A stretch of 64,000 nt of DNA, taken from the NCBI RefSeq assembly GCF_014773265.1, contig NZ_JACWMY010000004.1, positions 186,001 through 250,000 on the forward strand, read 5' to 3'. Under the pieces are notes generated by a model, which was given only the letters and a program-made list of their open reading frames with translations, was not told where the DNA came from and searched no databases. Position numbers and translations under genes: made by a program. Position 1 is the first letter of the stretch. Each line of letters opens with the position of its first letter. Of the stretch, positions 42,576 through 51,527 are shown one piece after another. Source of the DNA: Mucilaginibacter pankratovii (GTDB taxonomy: Bacteria; Bacteroidota; Bacteroidia; Sphingobacteriales; Sphingobacteriaceae).

Positions 42576-44951
42576 ATGTTTGTACTAAAACGCGACGGCA
42601 GAAAAGAATCAGTGAAATTCGACAAGATCACAGCTCGGATTGAAAAACTGTGTTACGGATTTAACCTGGTGGACCCAATTGATGTGGCCAAAAAAGTTAT
42701 TGAGGGTTTGTTCGATGGGGTTACCACCTCTGAATTGGACAACCTTGCAGCAGAAACGGCGGCATCGTTAACTACCAAGCACCCAGATTATGCTTTGCTG
42801 GCTTCGCGTATTGCGGTAAGTAACCTGCACAAAAATACCACCAAGTCGTTCTCGGAAACCATGAAACGTATGTACGAGTACGTTGACAAAAAAACAGGCA
42901 AAAACGCCGCTTTATTAGCCGACGATGTTTACGAGATCATCCGCGATAACGCCGAGATACTGGATAGCAGCATCATTTACGATCGCGACTTCGGTTTCGA
43001 TTACTTTGGTTTTAAAACTTTGGAGAAATCGTACCTGTTAAAGATCGACGGTAAAATAGCCGAGCGCCCGCAGCACCTGTTTATGCGTGTATCGGTTGGG
43101 ATCCACAAAGAGGATATCGATAGCGCTATCAAAACCTACAACCTGATGAGCGAGCGCTGGTTTACACACGCTACGCCAACCTTGTTTAACTCGGGTACAC
43201 CAAAACCACAGATGTCATCATGCTTTTTGTTAACCATGAAGGATGACAGCATCGAGGGGATCTACGATACATTAAAACAAACTGCGAAAATTTCGCAGAG
43301 CGCCGGTGGTATCGGTTTAAGCATCCACAACGTGCGTGCTACAGGCTCGTACATCAGCGGTACAAACGGTACCAGCAACGGCATTATCCCAATGCTAAAG
43401 GTATTTAACGATACTGCCCGTTATGTAGATCAGGGCGGCGGCAAGCGTAAAGGCGCTTTCGCTATTTATTTAGAGCCTTGGCATGCAGATATCTTCGAAT
43501 TTTTGGATCTGCGTAAAAACCACGGTAAAGAAGAAATGCGTGCCCGCGATCTGTTCTACGCTCTTTGGGTAAGCGACTTATTCATGAAACGCGTTGAGGC
43601 CAACGAGGACTGGAGCCTTTTCTGCCCGCATGAAGCACCGGGATTAGCCGATTGCCACAGCGAAGCATTTGAAGAACTGTACACCCGTTACGAGCGTGAA
43701 GGCCGTGCCCGCAAAACCATTAAAGCACAGGAACTTTGGTTTGCCGTTTTGGATAGCCAGGTAGAAACCGGTACACCATACCTGTTGTACAAGGATGCTG
43801 CCAACGCGAAATCTAATCAGCAAAATCTGGGTACTATCAAAAGCTCTAACCTTTGTACCGAGATCATCGAGTACACTTCTGATAAAGAAGTTGCGGTTTG
43901 TAACCTGGCATCGTTGGCATTGCCACGTTACGTGATCAACGGCGAATTCGACCACAATAAATTGTACGAGGTAACTTACCAGGCTACTTTAAACCTGAAT
44001 AAGATCATCGATAACAACTATTACCCGGTAGAAGAAGCACGTTACAGCAACTTGCGCCACCGCCCGATTGGCTTAGGCGTACAAGGTTTGGCCGATGCCT
44101 TTATCCTGCTGCGTTTACCATTCGAAAGCGAAGCTGCAAAACAGCTGAACAAAGAGATCTTCGAAACCATTTACTTTGCAGCCATGACGGCTTCTAAGGA
44201 TCTGGCTATACAGGATGGCGCTTACGAAACCTTTAAAGGTTCACCGCTATCACAAGGTAAATTCCAGTTCGACCTGTGGAACGAAAAACCGGCAAGCAAC
44301 CGTTGGGATTGGGAAAACCTGCGTTTGGATGTAATGAACCATGGTGTGCGTAACTCGCTGTTAGTAGCGCCGATGCCAACTGCGTCAACATCACAAATAT
44401 TGGGTAACAACGAGTGCTTTGAACCATACACCTCAAACATTTACACCCGCCGTGTATTAAGCGGAGAGTTTGTTATTGTAAACAAACACCTGCTGCGCGA
44501 TCTGGTTAACCTGGGCCTATGGAACAACAGCATTAAAGATAAGATCATCACCGCAAACGGTTCTATCCAGAACATTGCAGAAATTCCTGCCGACATCAAG
44601 GAGCTTTACAAAACCGTTTGGGAGATCAAAATGCGTAACATCATCGATATGGCTGCCGATAGGGGCGCGTACATCTGCCAGTCGCAGTCGCTTAACCTGT
44701 TCATCAACTCGCCAAATGCAAGCAAATTGACTTCTATGCACTTCTACGCATGGAAGAAAGGCCTTAAAACAGGTATGTACTACCTGCGTACACAGGCAGC
44801 ATCGCAAGCGGTTAAATTTACTGTGGAGAACCAGGGCGGCAAAAACATGGACGCTGTTATACCAGAAGTTGTTGCAGACAACAGCACCGAGGACGTACCA
44901 GCCGGCCCATCATGCTCGATGGAAGAAGGCTGTGTAACTTGTAGCGCTTAA
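42576..44951 (+). CDS. nrdA: Ribonucleoside-diphosphate reductase, alpha subunit
   Basis: A 791-residue catalytic subunit: N-terminal ATP-cone ([20 protein letters not shown], residues 1-90), then the 10-stranded barrel with [42 protein letters not shown] (active-site Cys) and [24 protein letters not shown]. The redox-relay Cys pair is at the extreme C-terminus (EEGCVTCSA). The ATP cone predicts dATP feedback control. Pairs with NrdB upstream. Confidence 0.97.
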   Translation: MFVLKRDGRKESVKFDKITARIEKLCYGFNLVDPIDVAKKVIEGLFDGVTTSELDNLAAETAASLTTKHPDYALLASRIAVSNLHKNTTKSFSETMKRMYEYVDKKTGKNAALLADDVYEIIRDNAEILDSSIIYDRDFGFDYFGFKTLEKSYLLKIDGKIAERPQHLFMRVSVGIHKEDIDSAIKTYNLMSERWFTHATPTLFNSGTPKPQMSSCFLLTMKDDSIEGIYDTLKQTAKISQSAGGIGLSIHNVRATGSYISGTNGTSNGIIPMLKVFNDTARYVDQGGGKRKGAFAIYLEPWHADIFEFLDLRKNHGKEEMRARDLFYALWVSDLFMKRVEANEDWSLFCPHEAPGLADCHSEAFEELYTRYEREGRARKTIKAQELWFAVLDSQVETGTPYLLYKDAANAKSNQQNLGTIKSSNLCTEIIEYTSDKEVAVCNLASLALPRYVINGEFDHNKLYEVTYQATLNLNKIIDNNYYPVEEARYSNLRHRPIGLGVQGLADAFILLRLPFESEAAKQLNKEIFETIYFAAMTASKDLAIQDGAYETFKGSPLSQGKFQFDLWNEKPASNRWDWENLRLDVMNHGVRNSLLVAPMPTASTSQILGNNECFEPYTSNIYTRRVLSGEFVIVNKHLLRDLVNLGLWNNSIKDKIITANGSIQNIAEIPADIKELYKTVWEIKMRNIIDMAADRGAYICQSQSLNLFINSPNASKLTSMHFYAWKKGLKTGMYYLRTQAASQAVKFTVENQGGKNMDAVIPEVVADNSTEDVPAGPSCSMEEGCVTCSA

Positions 44952-44956
44952 GCTTT

Positions 44957-44995
44957 AGTCCGAAAGACGGAAAGTCGGCAAGTCCGAAAGAAGGA
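44957..44995. repeat. Word repeat (GTCCGAAAG family)
   Basis: TAGTCCGAAAGACGGAAAGT and CAAGTCCGAAAGAAGG. The complementary words (GACTTTCGAAA, CTTTCGGACTTTTCGG, CGACTTCCGACT) fill 46117-46177 upstream of the CWC gene; a trace (AACTTTCGGACTAATT) is at about 52581 before fabG. Confidence 0.55.
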
Positions 44996-45010
44996 TTTGC
45001 ACTACATAAT

Positions 45011-45046
45011 AAAGGCCGGGGAACTGAAATGTTTCCCGGCCTTTTT
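45011..45046 (+). terminator. Rho-independent terminator of nrdA
   Basis: AAAGGCCGGG and CCCGGCCTTT arms with a 15-base centre and TTTTT tail. Confidence 0.85.
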
Positions 45047-45073
45047 GCGTTTTTAAGCCGTATACAATCTGCA

Positions 45074-45170
45074 CGTCATTGCGAGGCACGAAGCAATCTC
45101 CCCATAAGCAAAGCCACTTTGCAAGTCCGTTTGTCTTTACGTAGAGATTGCTTCGTGCCTCGCAATGACG
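45074..45170. repeat. GTCATTGCGAGG inverted-repeat element (intact copy)
   Basis: Perfect 27-bp inverted arms (45074-45100 and 45144-45170; ends CGTCATTGCGAGGCACG/CGTGCCTCGCAATGACG) around a 43-base centre. Related elements with this sequence are widespread between genes in Bacteroidota. No gene is seen between nrdA and 45290. Confidence 0.9.
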
Positions 45171-45289
45171 CGACGGATAAAGGTTTGTCAAAGCCCCTCC
45201 TTTTACCCGCCCACTCAATTTCAAATATTTTCCCCAAAAATCAAAAGAATTGCGTTAATTAGGGGGAAACATATAACCTCACCTTATAA

Positions 45290-46021
45290 ATGGCCCCCTA
45301 TCATAATCTGCGCTTTAAATTATGCGTATCCATCCTTTCCTTCGTCTTAACTCTATTTGTTTATTCGGCAGCAAACGCCCAGCGTAACCGGGGTATGAAT
45401 GCCGATGGCGATGTACTTAGCGGCAGTAACAGCAGCAGCGGCGGCCATGTTAACCAGGATGGCTGGATGATAGGCTTTAACGGCGGTTACGAATCTCCGC
45501 TGGGCGAAGTGAAACAGAGTTACAAGGGTTCGCCAACCTTTGGCGTTAACCTGTTCCGCAGGATGGGTCACTTGCTTTATTCCGCAACAGTTGATTACCG
45601 CAGCTATAAACCCTTACAGGATACCCTGCAGATAAGCTACGATGATACCGATTACTATGGCGCTACATTTAGTAAATTGAAGGGCATTGGCTTGTATCTG
45701 GGCATAGCTTACGAACTTCCCCTCAGCAGCGATATAAACGTGTACGGCGGCGTAAACGGCGGGGTTGTAATGGTAAGCTATAAGATCACTATCGACGATA
45801 CCAATTTTTCGAGCACCGAAGAGGTCGCCAATGCGCAGAGCACTTACATTGCACCAAAGGTGGGACTCAACTTTATGTTGAGCCGCAGTTTGGGCATGGC
45901 ACTGGAAGGACGTTACAGCCTGGGCACCGTAGGTGCAAACTATAACTCCCGTACCGGCGGAAGCGTTACCAAAGGATTTAACTCTGTTGCCGGGAATATT
46001 TTTTTAACATACCAGTTTTAA
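45290..46021 (+). CDS. Outer membrane beta-barrel protein
   Basis: A 243-residue protein with a signal peptide (cleavage after about residue 30, YSAANAQ) and then an 8-stranded barrel pattern: WMIGFNGGYESPLGEV, TFGVNLFRRMGHLLYSATVDYRSY, LYLGIAYELPLSSDINVYGGVNGGVVMVSY, IAPKVGLNFMLSRSLGMALEGRYSLG and the terminal FNSVAGNIFLTYQF, ending in Phe as usual for barrel insertion. A Gly/Ser/Asn-rich linker (LSGSNSSSGGHVNQ) separates signal and barrel. Role unknown. Confidence 0.82.
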   Translation: MAPYHNLRFKLCVSILSFVLTLFVYSAANAQRNRGMNADGDVLSGSNSSSGGHVNQDGWMIGFNGGYESPLGEVKQSYKGSPTFGVNLFRRMGHLLYSATVDYRSYKPLQDTLQISYDDTDYYGATFSKLKGIGLYLGIAYELPLSSDINVYGGVNGGVVMVSYKITIDDTNFSSTEEVANAQSTYIAPKVGLNFMLSRSLGMALEGRYSLGTVGANYNSRTGGSVTKGFNSVAGNIFLTYQF

Positions 46022-46050
46022 GCACGCAGAAATAATTGCCCTGTGATAAT

Positions 46051-46085
46051 AAAGGCCGGGAAGCTGTACAGTTTGCCGGCCTTTT
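46051..46085 (+). terminator. Rho-independent terminator
   Basis: AAAGGCCGG and CCGGCCTTT arms; nearly the same stem as the nrdA terminator, 29 bases after the barrel gene. Confidence 0.8.
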
Positions 46086-46181
46086 ACGTTTTGATGATAA
46101 ATAGAAATTTTTTCTTTCCGACTTTCGAAACAGAATTAAATCTTTCGGACTTTTCGGTCTTCCCGACTTCCGACTCACAAT

Positions 46182-46385
46182 ATGATCTCCGCCAAACACG
46201 AAATATTACACTGCGAGCGCTGCCAAAGCGCGTTTGAATGCAAGGCCAACTCTTACACCAAATGCCAGTGCAGCACGGTGCAGCTTAGTATCAACGAGGT
46301 ACAATACGTAAGCGAACTTTATGATGGCTGCCTCTGCGCCAGTTGTTTGCTGGATCTGCAGAAGGAATACCAGGAGAGTTTATAA
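46182..46385 (+). CDS. Cysteine-rich CWC family protein
   Basis: A 67-residue protein with eight Cys: HCERCQ at the start, ECKANSYTKCQCS in the middle and DGCLCASCL near the end. This matches the small cysteine-rich CWC family, thought to bind metal; no function is known. It lies directly before another small gene (10-base gap), so both may be one unit. The leader consists of word repeats. Confidence 0.8.
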   Translation: MISAKHEILHCERCQSAFECKANSYTKCQCSTVQLSINEVQYVSELYDGCLCASCLLDLQKEYQESL

Positions 46386-46394
46386 TAATATCAT

Positions 46395-46793
46395 ATGGCT
46401 GCATTTTACTTATCTATACCCTGTCCGTTTGATGATGCTTACGCCATAGTTGTAGAAGATAACGGGCGTGTAGCCTATGCATATCTCCTTTTTTATGAAG
46501 ACATTGTTTCTGATGTATGGCTGTACAATAGCACCGCAACACCTGCGGGCTCTTTTTTAAATACCGATGAAATGCCACCCCTAAACCCTGCAGATTATAT
46601 AAAAAAAGACACCTTGATGATACCTATATCCGATGTGAGCCAGGTGTATTGCGAGTGGGACGAATCTGAGGATGAAGTGATAGAGGCTGCTATTATGCTA
46701 CACGGAAAGTTTGTAGCCGAACTGCGGCATGGAGACAAACCCGGCTGGTCGGTATTTGCAGCAAAGGACGGGCCGCTGGCACTGGTTTATTAG
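46395..46793 (+). CDS. Conserved small protein of unknown function
   Basis: A 132-residue soluble protein, acidic, with no signal or transmembrane segment. Sequence features are YAIVVEDNGRVAYAYLLFYED, VWLYNSTATPAG and a hydrophobic middle. I do not recognise the family. It begins 10 bases after the CWC gene, and tatA follows after about 90 bases. Confidence 0.6.
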   Translation: MAAFYLSIPCPFDDAYAIVVEDNGRVAYAYLLFYEDIVSDVWLYNSTATPAGSFLNTDEMPPLNPADYIKKDTLMIPISDVSQVYCEWDESEDEVIEAAIMLHGKFVAELRHGDKPGWSVFAAKDGPLALVY

Positions 46794-46883
46794 GCGGCAA
46801 TTGCATATTAAAAAACAAATATAAAATCGTAACGTTGTTTTTTGCGTAAGTACATTAACAAACATCAATTAAAAACACATACC

Positions 46884-47072
46884 ATGGGATTAGGAGCACC
46901 GGAGATCATTTTAATATTGGTCGCAATTTTGTTATTATTTGGAGGTAAAAAAATACCCGAAATGATGCGCGGCCTTGGCAAAGGCGTAAAAGAATTTAAA
47001 GAGGCCCAAAGCGCTGCTAACGCAGAGCCACAACCCGTACCGGTTGCATCGCCAAAAGAAAATAACATTTAA
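46884..47072 (+). CDS. tatA: Twin-arginine translocase subunit TatA/TatE
   Basis: A 62-residue protein with the TatA layout: a short N-terminal transmembrane helix with an early Glu ([20 protein letters not shown]), the hinge FGGKKIPE, an amphipathic helix ([16 protein letters not shown]) and a short Pro/Ala-rich tail. TatA forms the protein-conducting part of the Tat export system. ATG at 46884 is chosen because it gives the canonical start MGLGAPE. tatC is not seen nearby. Confidence 0.93.
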   Translation: MGLGAPEIILILVAILLLFGGKKIPEMMRGLGKGVKEFKEAQSAANAEPQPVPVASPKENNI

Positions 47073-47077
47073 GTTAT

Positions 47078-47114
47078 AATTGTAAAAGGCCTCGCTAAGA
47101 GGCCTTTTACAATT
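47078..47114. terminator. Bidirectional terminator
   Basis: Perfect arms AATTGTAAAAGGCCTC/GAGGCCTTTTACAATT (16 bp) with a 5-base loop between the convergent tatA and the next reverse gene. Confidence 0.88.
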
Positions 47115-47132
47115 TATAGGATTTCCTCAACC

Positions 47133-47495
47133 TTAATCTCTTACATACACTTCGCCCTTATACGGGCTGATGGTAGAGTGGAAACTGTATTTTGCCACAT
47201 GCAGCAGGTAATAGGTCATGATATCGCACCAGCAGATCTCATCATGAAACATGGGCACTTTTGGAAATTTTCCCTCCTGTTTGCTTTCTTCCTTGTTGTA
47301 TTTGTACTCGCCATCGTGTTTTACAATCCATTCTTTAAACAGGTCCATCTCTGAGGGTTCGGAGAAAACGATCTTAAAGAAAGTTTCCTCGGTCACCTCT
47401 TTCAGGTCGTCGTTCATGTAATGATGGTACTTATGGCGGTGGCGGATGATCTTGGCAGTTATCATATTGCGGGCTAATGTGTTATAGCTTAACAC
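47133..47495 (-). CDS. Conserved small protein of unknown function
   Basis: Up to 120 residues, depending on the start (ATG codons at 47495, 47465 and 47417 are possible; the last gives a compact 94-residue core, starting MNDDLKEVTEETFFK). The core is hydrophilic with aromatic and acidic residues (ETFFKIVFSEPSEMDLFKEW, MFHDEICWCDIMTYYLLHVA). No known family recognised, no signal peptide. Convergent with tatA. Confidence 0.55.
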   Translation of the reverse strand: MLSYNTLARNMITAKIIRHRHKYHHYMNDDLKEVTEETFFKIVFSEPSEMDLFKEWIVKHDGEYKYNKEESKQEGKFPKVPMFHDEICWCDIMTYYLLHVAKYSFHSTISPYKGEVYVRD

Positions 47496-47567
47496 AAAAT
47501 AGCGGTTGGCGTTTTAATTATTTACAGGAAAGGGAACCGCTCCGAAACCACTATTGCTAATACCGAA

Positions 47568-47960
47568 TTATTTATCCTCTAACACCTTCACCGGTTTCTT
47601 ATTTTTATCTATCGCCACAAAGGTAAAAGTACCCGTGATAGCCTTTTCGCGGCTGAAGCTGTACATCTCTTCCACATAAATTTCTACCAGTACCTTCAGG
47701 CTGGTGTTGCCGATGTTCGATACACTGCCCACCAGTTCTATAATGGTACCCGCCGGGATGGGCTGGTTGAAATCAATCCTGTCAGACGATACTGTTACCA
47801 TGGTTTTGCGGGTAAAACGGGTGGCGGTTATAAAGGCAACCTCATCCATCAGCGCCATGGCGGTTCCGCCAAACAGGGTATCGTAATGGTTGGTGGTGTT
47901 GGGGAAAACGGCTTTAAAGATGCGTGTTTCGGCAGCTTTTGTTCTTTCTTCTACGGTCAT
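47568..47960 (-). CDS. Acyl-CoA thioesterase (hotdog fold)
   Basis: A 130-residue hotdog protein from ATG 47960. It shows the acyl-CoA hydrolase pattern PNTTNHYDTLFGGTAMALMDEVAFITATRF (Asn/His plus Gly-Gly helix and catalytic Asp), DRIDFNQPIPAGTIIELVG and SREKAITGTFTFVAID. This is like YciA/BACH-type thioesterases that hydrolyse fatty acyl-CoA. An upstream in-frame extension is rejected as it runs through a hairpin. It lies downstream of metE, separated from it by a terminator-like hairpin. Confidence 0.9.
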   Translation of the reverse strand: MTVEERTKAAETRIFKAVFPNTTNHYDTLFGGTAMALMDEVAFITATRFTRKTMVTVSSDRIDFNQPIPAGTIIELVGSVSNIGNTSLKVLVEIYVEEMYSFSREKAITGTFTFVAIDKNKKPVKVLEDK

Positions 47961-47972
47961 GGGATAAATATA

Positions 47973-48000
47973 GATCCGCCCGGTTTTGAGCCGGGCGGAT
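47973..48000 (-). terminator. Hairpin between metE and the thioesterase gene
   Basis: Perfect 10-bp stem ATCCGCCCGG/CCGGGCGGAT with a 7-base loop; the T-tract is poor (CTATATT), so it is a likely but not certain terminator. Confidence 0.65.
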
Positions 48001-48009
48001 GCTGTGTTA

Positions 48010-50319
48010 TTAAACAGTTTGTTTGCTGAAAATTTCGCGGGCGGCCCTTGCCGCCTCAACCATATGCGTTAATGCAGCCTGTGTTTCGGGCCATTTGCGG
48101 GTTTTGAGGCCGCAATCGGGGTTTACCCAAATATTGCCGACGGGGAGTAACGCCGCTGCTTTTTCCAGCAGGCTTACCATTTCTTCAACCGCCGGCACGC
48201 GGGGCGAATGGATGTCGTACACGCCCGGGCCGATCTCGGCAGGGTATTTAAAATCGGCAAAGGCCTCCAGCAGTTCCATCTGCGAGCGCGATGTTTCTAT
48301 CGTGATCACATCGGCATCCATCAGCGCGATATGGCGGATGATATCGTTAAACTCGCTATAGCACATATGCGTGTGGATCTGCGTCTCGTCCTGCACGCCG
48401 CTTGCCGAAATGCGGAAGGCCTTAACCGCCCAGTCGAGGTATTTATCCCAATCGGCTTTGCGCAAGGGCAGGCCTTCGCGTATGGCGGGCTCATCTATCT
48501 GGATCATTTTAATGCCGGCGGCTTCCAGCGCAACCACCTCATCACGAATAGCCAGGGCTATCTGGTTGGCCGTTTCCGAACGCGGCTGATCATCCCGAAC
48601 GAACGACCATTGCAAAATAGTTACCGGCCCGGTAAGCATGCCTTTCATCAGCTTTTGTGTATTGGCTTGCGCGAAGCTGCTCCACCTTACCGTCATATCG
48701 CGGGGGCGACTCACATCGCCATAAATTACAGGGGGTTTTACGCAGCGGCTGCCATAGCTTTGCACCCAGCCATTTTTGGTGAAGAGGAATCCGTCGAGCT
48801 GTTCGCCAAAGTATTCCACCATGTCGTTGCGTTCAAACTCGCCGTGCACCAATACATCAATACCAATGTCTTCCTGCCAGCGGATGGCTCCTATAGTGGC
48901 ATGCTCAATTTCGGCATCGTATTCCTCCTGCAATAAAACGCCTTTCTTCAACTTGGCCCGCAGCTGACGGATATCATCCGTTTGCGGGAACGAACCAATA
49001 GTGGTTGTGGGGAACAGCGGCAGCTTAAACCTGTCCTGCTGTATTTTCTGCCGGGTTTTAAATTCGCTTGTGCGGGTGGCATCTGCATCTGTTATGGCCG
49101 CTGCGCGCTCTTTTATGGCCTGCTTGTGAATCAGCTTGGATAAATTCCGGGCCGATATGGCCTTTATGTTCTGCAGCAGCAACGGGGTGTTGCCTTCCAT
49201 AATTTCGCCCAGCTCCTTAATCTCGTTCAGTTTCTGTTTGGCAAAGGCCATCCAATTCTTTATTTCGGGATTGATGGCGGTTTCCAGGTCAAGGTCGGCC
49301 GGGGTGTGGAGCAGCGAGCAGCTTGGCGCAATCATTACACGGTCGGCACCAATGGCAGCAACGGCTGTTTTGATGTGGCCAACCGAACGGATGTAATCAT
49401 TCTTCCAGATGTTCCTCCCGTCTACCACACCAAGGGATAAGGTAAGTTGCCCGGGGATTAATTTTAATACTTCGTCTAACTGCCCGGGCGCGCGCACCAG
49501 GTCGAGATGCAGGGCGCAAACGGGTAGACTAACCGCCAAAAAGCTGTTTTTGTGAAGACTGTCGAAATAGGTAGTAAGCAGGGTCTTGATGTTTGGGCAA
49601 TGCTTTTTAATTTCTGCATAAGCATAAATAAAGGCATCTTTTTCCTCCCGGGACAGGTCCATAGTAAGAAATGGCTCATCCAGCTGAACCCATACGGCGC
49701 CCTGATTTTGTAGTTTTTTTAGGATCTCGATATAAACCGGCACCAGCTTTTTAATCAGGCTGATCTTATCGAACCCCGCTTCCTTTTCCTTCCCTAATAA
49801 AAGATAGCTCACCGGGCCTATTAACACCGGTTTTGGTACGGTGCCCAGCGCCTGTTTAGCCAGGTTAAATTCTTCGAATACCTTTTCGGAAAAAACACGG
49901 AACTGCTGATTGGCGGTGAATTCGGGCACGATGTAATGGTAGTTGGTATCAAACCACTTGGTCATTTCCATGGCGGTAATATCCAGCCCGTCTTTTTGAT
50001 AGCCGCGAGCCATGGCGAAGTACAGGTCTACCTCCTTGTTTTGCGGATTTTGGGTAAGCACGGGGTTGTACCGCTGCGGAATTACGCCCAGCATTAGCGA
50101 GGTATCCAGCACCAGATCGTACAGGCTAAAATCGTTACAGGGAATGAGGTCGATACCCGCATCTTGCTGCAACTGCCAGTTTTGCCGGCGGATGGCTTTG
50201 GCTATGGTAAAAAGATCGTCGCGGCTAATGGTGCCCGCCCAGTATTGTTCACTGGCCTTTTTGAGTTCGCGATGGGCCCCTACGCGAGGGTACCCGAGGT
50301 TGTTTTTGAGCATACGCAT
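48010..50319 (-). CDS. metE: Cobalamin-independent methionine synthase
   Basis: A 769-residue enzyme with two barrel halves. The start LKNNLGYPRVGAHRELKKASEQYW is typical. The C-terminal half contains FPTTTIGSFPQTDDIRQLR, the zinc site (VLVHGEFERNDMVEYFG, THMCYSEFNDI, NPDCGLKTRKW) and IQIDEPAIREGLPL. It transfers methyl from methyl-THF-glutamate to homocysteine. ATG at 50319 fits an A-rich leader (ACCAAAAAAGTTTT); 50313 and 50340 are alternatives. A cobalamin riboswitch lies about 170 bases upstream, fitting repression when B12 is available. Confidence 0.96.
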   Translation of the reverse strand: MRMLKNNLGYPRVGAHRELKKASEQYWAGTISRDDLFTIAKAIRRQNWQLQQDAGIDLIPCNDFSLYDLVLDTSLMLGVIPQRYNPVLTQNPQNKEVDLYFAMARGYQKDGLDITAMEMTKWFDTNYHYIVPEFTANQQFRVFSEKVFEEFNLAKQALGTVPKPVLIGPVSYLLLGKEKEAGFDKISLIKKLVPVYIEILKKLQNQGAVWVQLDEPFLTMDLSREEKDAFIYAYAEIKKHCPNIKTLLTTYFDSLHKNSFLAVSLPVCALHLDLVRAPGQLDEVLKLIPGQLTLSLGVVDGRNIWKNDYIRSVGHIKTAVAAIGADRVMIAPSCSLLHTPADLDLETAINPEIKNWMAFAKQKLNEIKELGEIMEGNTPLLLQNIKAISARNLSKLIHKQAIKERAAAITDADATRTSEFKTRQKIQQDRFKLPLFPTTTIGSFPQTDDIRQLRAKLKKGVLLQEEYDAEIEHATIGAIRWQEDIGIDVLVHGEFERNDMVEYFGEQLDGFLFTKNGWVQSYGSRCVKPPVIYGDVSRPRDMTVRWSSFAQANTQKLMKGMLTGPVTILQWSFVRDDQPRSETANQIALAIRDEVVALEAAGIKMIQIDEPAIREGLPLRKADWDKYLDWAVKAFRISASGVQDETQIHTHMCYSEFNDIIRHIALMDADVITIETSRSQMELLEAFADFKYPAEIGPGVYDIHSPRVPAVEEMVSLLEKAAALLPVGNIWVNPDCGLKTRKWPETQAALTHMVEAARAAREIFSKQTV

Positions 50320-50487
50320 AAAACTTTTTTGGTTAAACATTAATGATGAATTAATGCTCCTTACGGTTTTCGGTATGCTTTCGTGGGGAGTGGTAATAAA
50401 AGACACAACGGTACACCAGGCTTTAAAAAAGCATGCGGACACCCGTTTTATCTCTGACTACTGCTTCATAACGCGAAAGCATTGTCT

Positions 50488-50662
50488 TAAAACTTGTGGC
50501 AAGTATCCTGGCTTGTAACATTATTGCCGCCCTTCTCATACCGTTTTGGCGGTACAATGGGCTTGCGTGGCAATAATTTGCTGCGTTACTTACAGTTGCG
50601 CGACAGCCCGTGATTTTCACACGGTTCCTTATTAATCCCGGTATTACCCGGGAACCTCAAGT
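50488..50662 (-). promoter_or_regulatory. Cobalamin riboswitch upstream of metE
   Basis: Read on the minus strand, the segment contains the conserved parts in order: AAGGAACCGTGTGAAAATCACG, then GGGCTGTCGCGCAACTGTAA (B12-box-like core), a variable arm, and GCCAGGATACTTGCC near 50497-50514. These match the class-I cobalamin aptamer (AAnnGGAAnnnGGTGnAAnnCC, CGCnACTG, GCCAGGAnAC). Its place upstream of the B12-independent methionine synthase makes sense: adenosyl- or methylcobalamin would switch metE off. Boundaries are approximate. Confidence 0.9.
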
Positions 50663-50777
50663 TTGAAATAAAGTAAAGAACTGGGGTAAATATAGCTATT
50701 AAGTAAACTAATAAGCAATGCGGAAAGGCGGGTGGGTGTTTGTTGCCATAGGGCAAGAGGGGGGCGCGTGGGTGTTT

Positions 50778-50891
50778 AACTCACCCCGACTACGCTACGC
50801 TGGTCGCCCCTCTCTGCTTCGCAAAGAGGGTGAAGAAAGGGGAAAAAAAAGCTCCCCTCTTTGCGAAGCAGAGAGGGGCTGGGGGTGAGTT
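50778..50891. repeat. 114-bp palindromic element with 10-bp terminal inverted repeats
   Basis: Begins AACTCACCCC and ends GGGGTGAGTT (perfect terminal inverts). Inside are CCCCTCTCTGCTTCGCAAAG and CTTTGCGAAGCAGAGAGGGG, which pair over about 21 bases. The element is nearly one large hairpin. Related copy at 7266-7425. Confidence 0.85.
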
Positions 50892-50948
50892 GAATTGCCA
50901 AGCGGACATTACCGATCGGCTATTGGTTTCTTCCGACTAACCCTTTCC

Positions 50949-50979
50949 TTTGCCAATCGTCCCAAATCCCCTATCTTTA
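50949..50979 (+). promoter_or_regulatory. Probable promoter (TTTG-N19-TATCTTTA)
   Basis: TTTG at 50949-50952, then exactly 19 bases, then TATCTTTA at 50972-50979, one mismatch in the last base of TAnnTTTG. It lies 20 bases before the next start codon. Confidence 0.6.
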
Positions 50980-50999
50980 AACCATCAAAACCAATTCTC

Positions 51000-51521
51000 A
51001 TGAGAAAAATATTGCTAATTGCGCTGTTCGTTACAGCAGCATTAATCCGCCCTGCGTCGGCGCAAGTATTAACCAAATATGGCGACAACGTAGGTACACT
51101 GGATGGCATCATGAAAGCCTACTATGACGTGGTTACCGTAAAAAAGGGAGAGATGCCCAGCTATCAGCGCGATAGCTGCCTGCACATACCCGACCCGCGT
51201 GTAGGATACGTGATGCAAAAGAAGGATGGAAGCAAGGCACTACATTACATGACATTGCCCGAGTACCATCAATTAAGCGATGCCTCGCTGGCCAAGGAGG
51301 GCTTTGTAGAAGCAGAGATAGCGCGCAAGGTGGAAAAGTTTGGCAGCATTTACCATGTTTGGAGCACTTATGAAAGCCGTACTGTTGCAGGCGGGCCGGT
51401 AACCGCGCGTGGCATTAACAGCATAGAATTGTATAATGATGGCAAACGTTTCTGGCTGATTGCCTGGTATTACGATGGAGAGAGCAAAACCAACCCGATA
51501 CCTAAAGAATATTTGAAATAA
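51000..51521 (+). CDS. Exported protein of unknown function, possibly NTF2-like
   Basis: A 173-residue protein from ATG 51000, chosen for the signal peptide MRKILLIALFVTAALIRPAS, ending in a typical Ala-Gln junction; an upstream extension would run through the palindromic element. The mature sequence GTLDGIMKAYYDVVTVKKGE, IYHVWSTYESR and INSIELYNDGKRFWLIAWYY resembles the SnoaL/NTF2-like fold (helix, then curved sheet), where a small molecule often binds. No enzyme residue can be named. It precedes another unknown gene by 6 bases. Confidence 0.7.
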   Translation: MRKILLIALFVTAALIRPASAQVLTKYGDNVGTLDGIMKAYYDVVTVKKGEMPSYQRDSCLHIPDPRVGYVMQKKDGSKALHYMTLPEYHQLSDASLAKEGFVEAEIARKVEKFGSIYHVWSTYESRTVAGGPVTARGINSIELYNDGKRFWLIAWYYDGESKTNPIPKEYLK

Positions 51522-51527
51522 CAGGGG

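Noticed and set aside
45029..45350. Short forward frames after nrdA
   Set aside because: They translate the terminator and the GTCATTGCGAGG repeat element.
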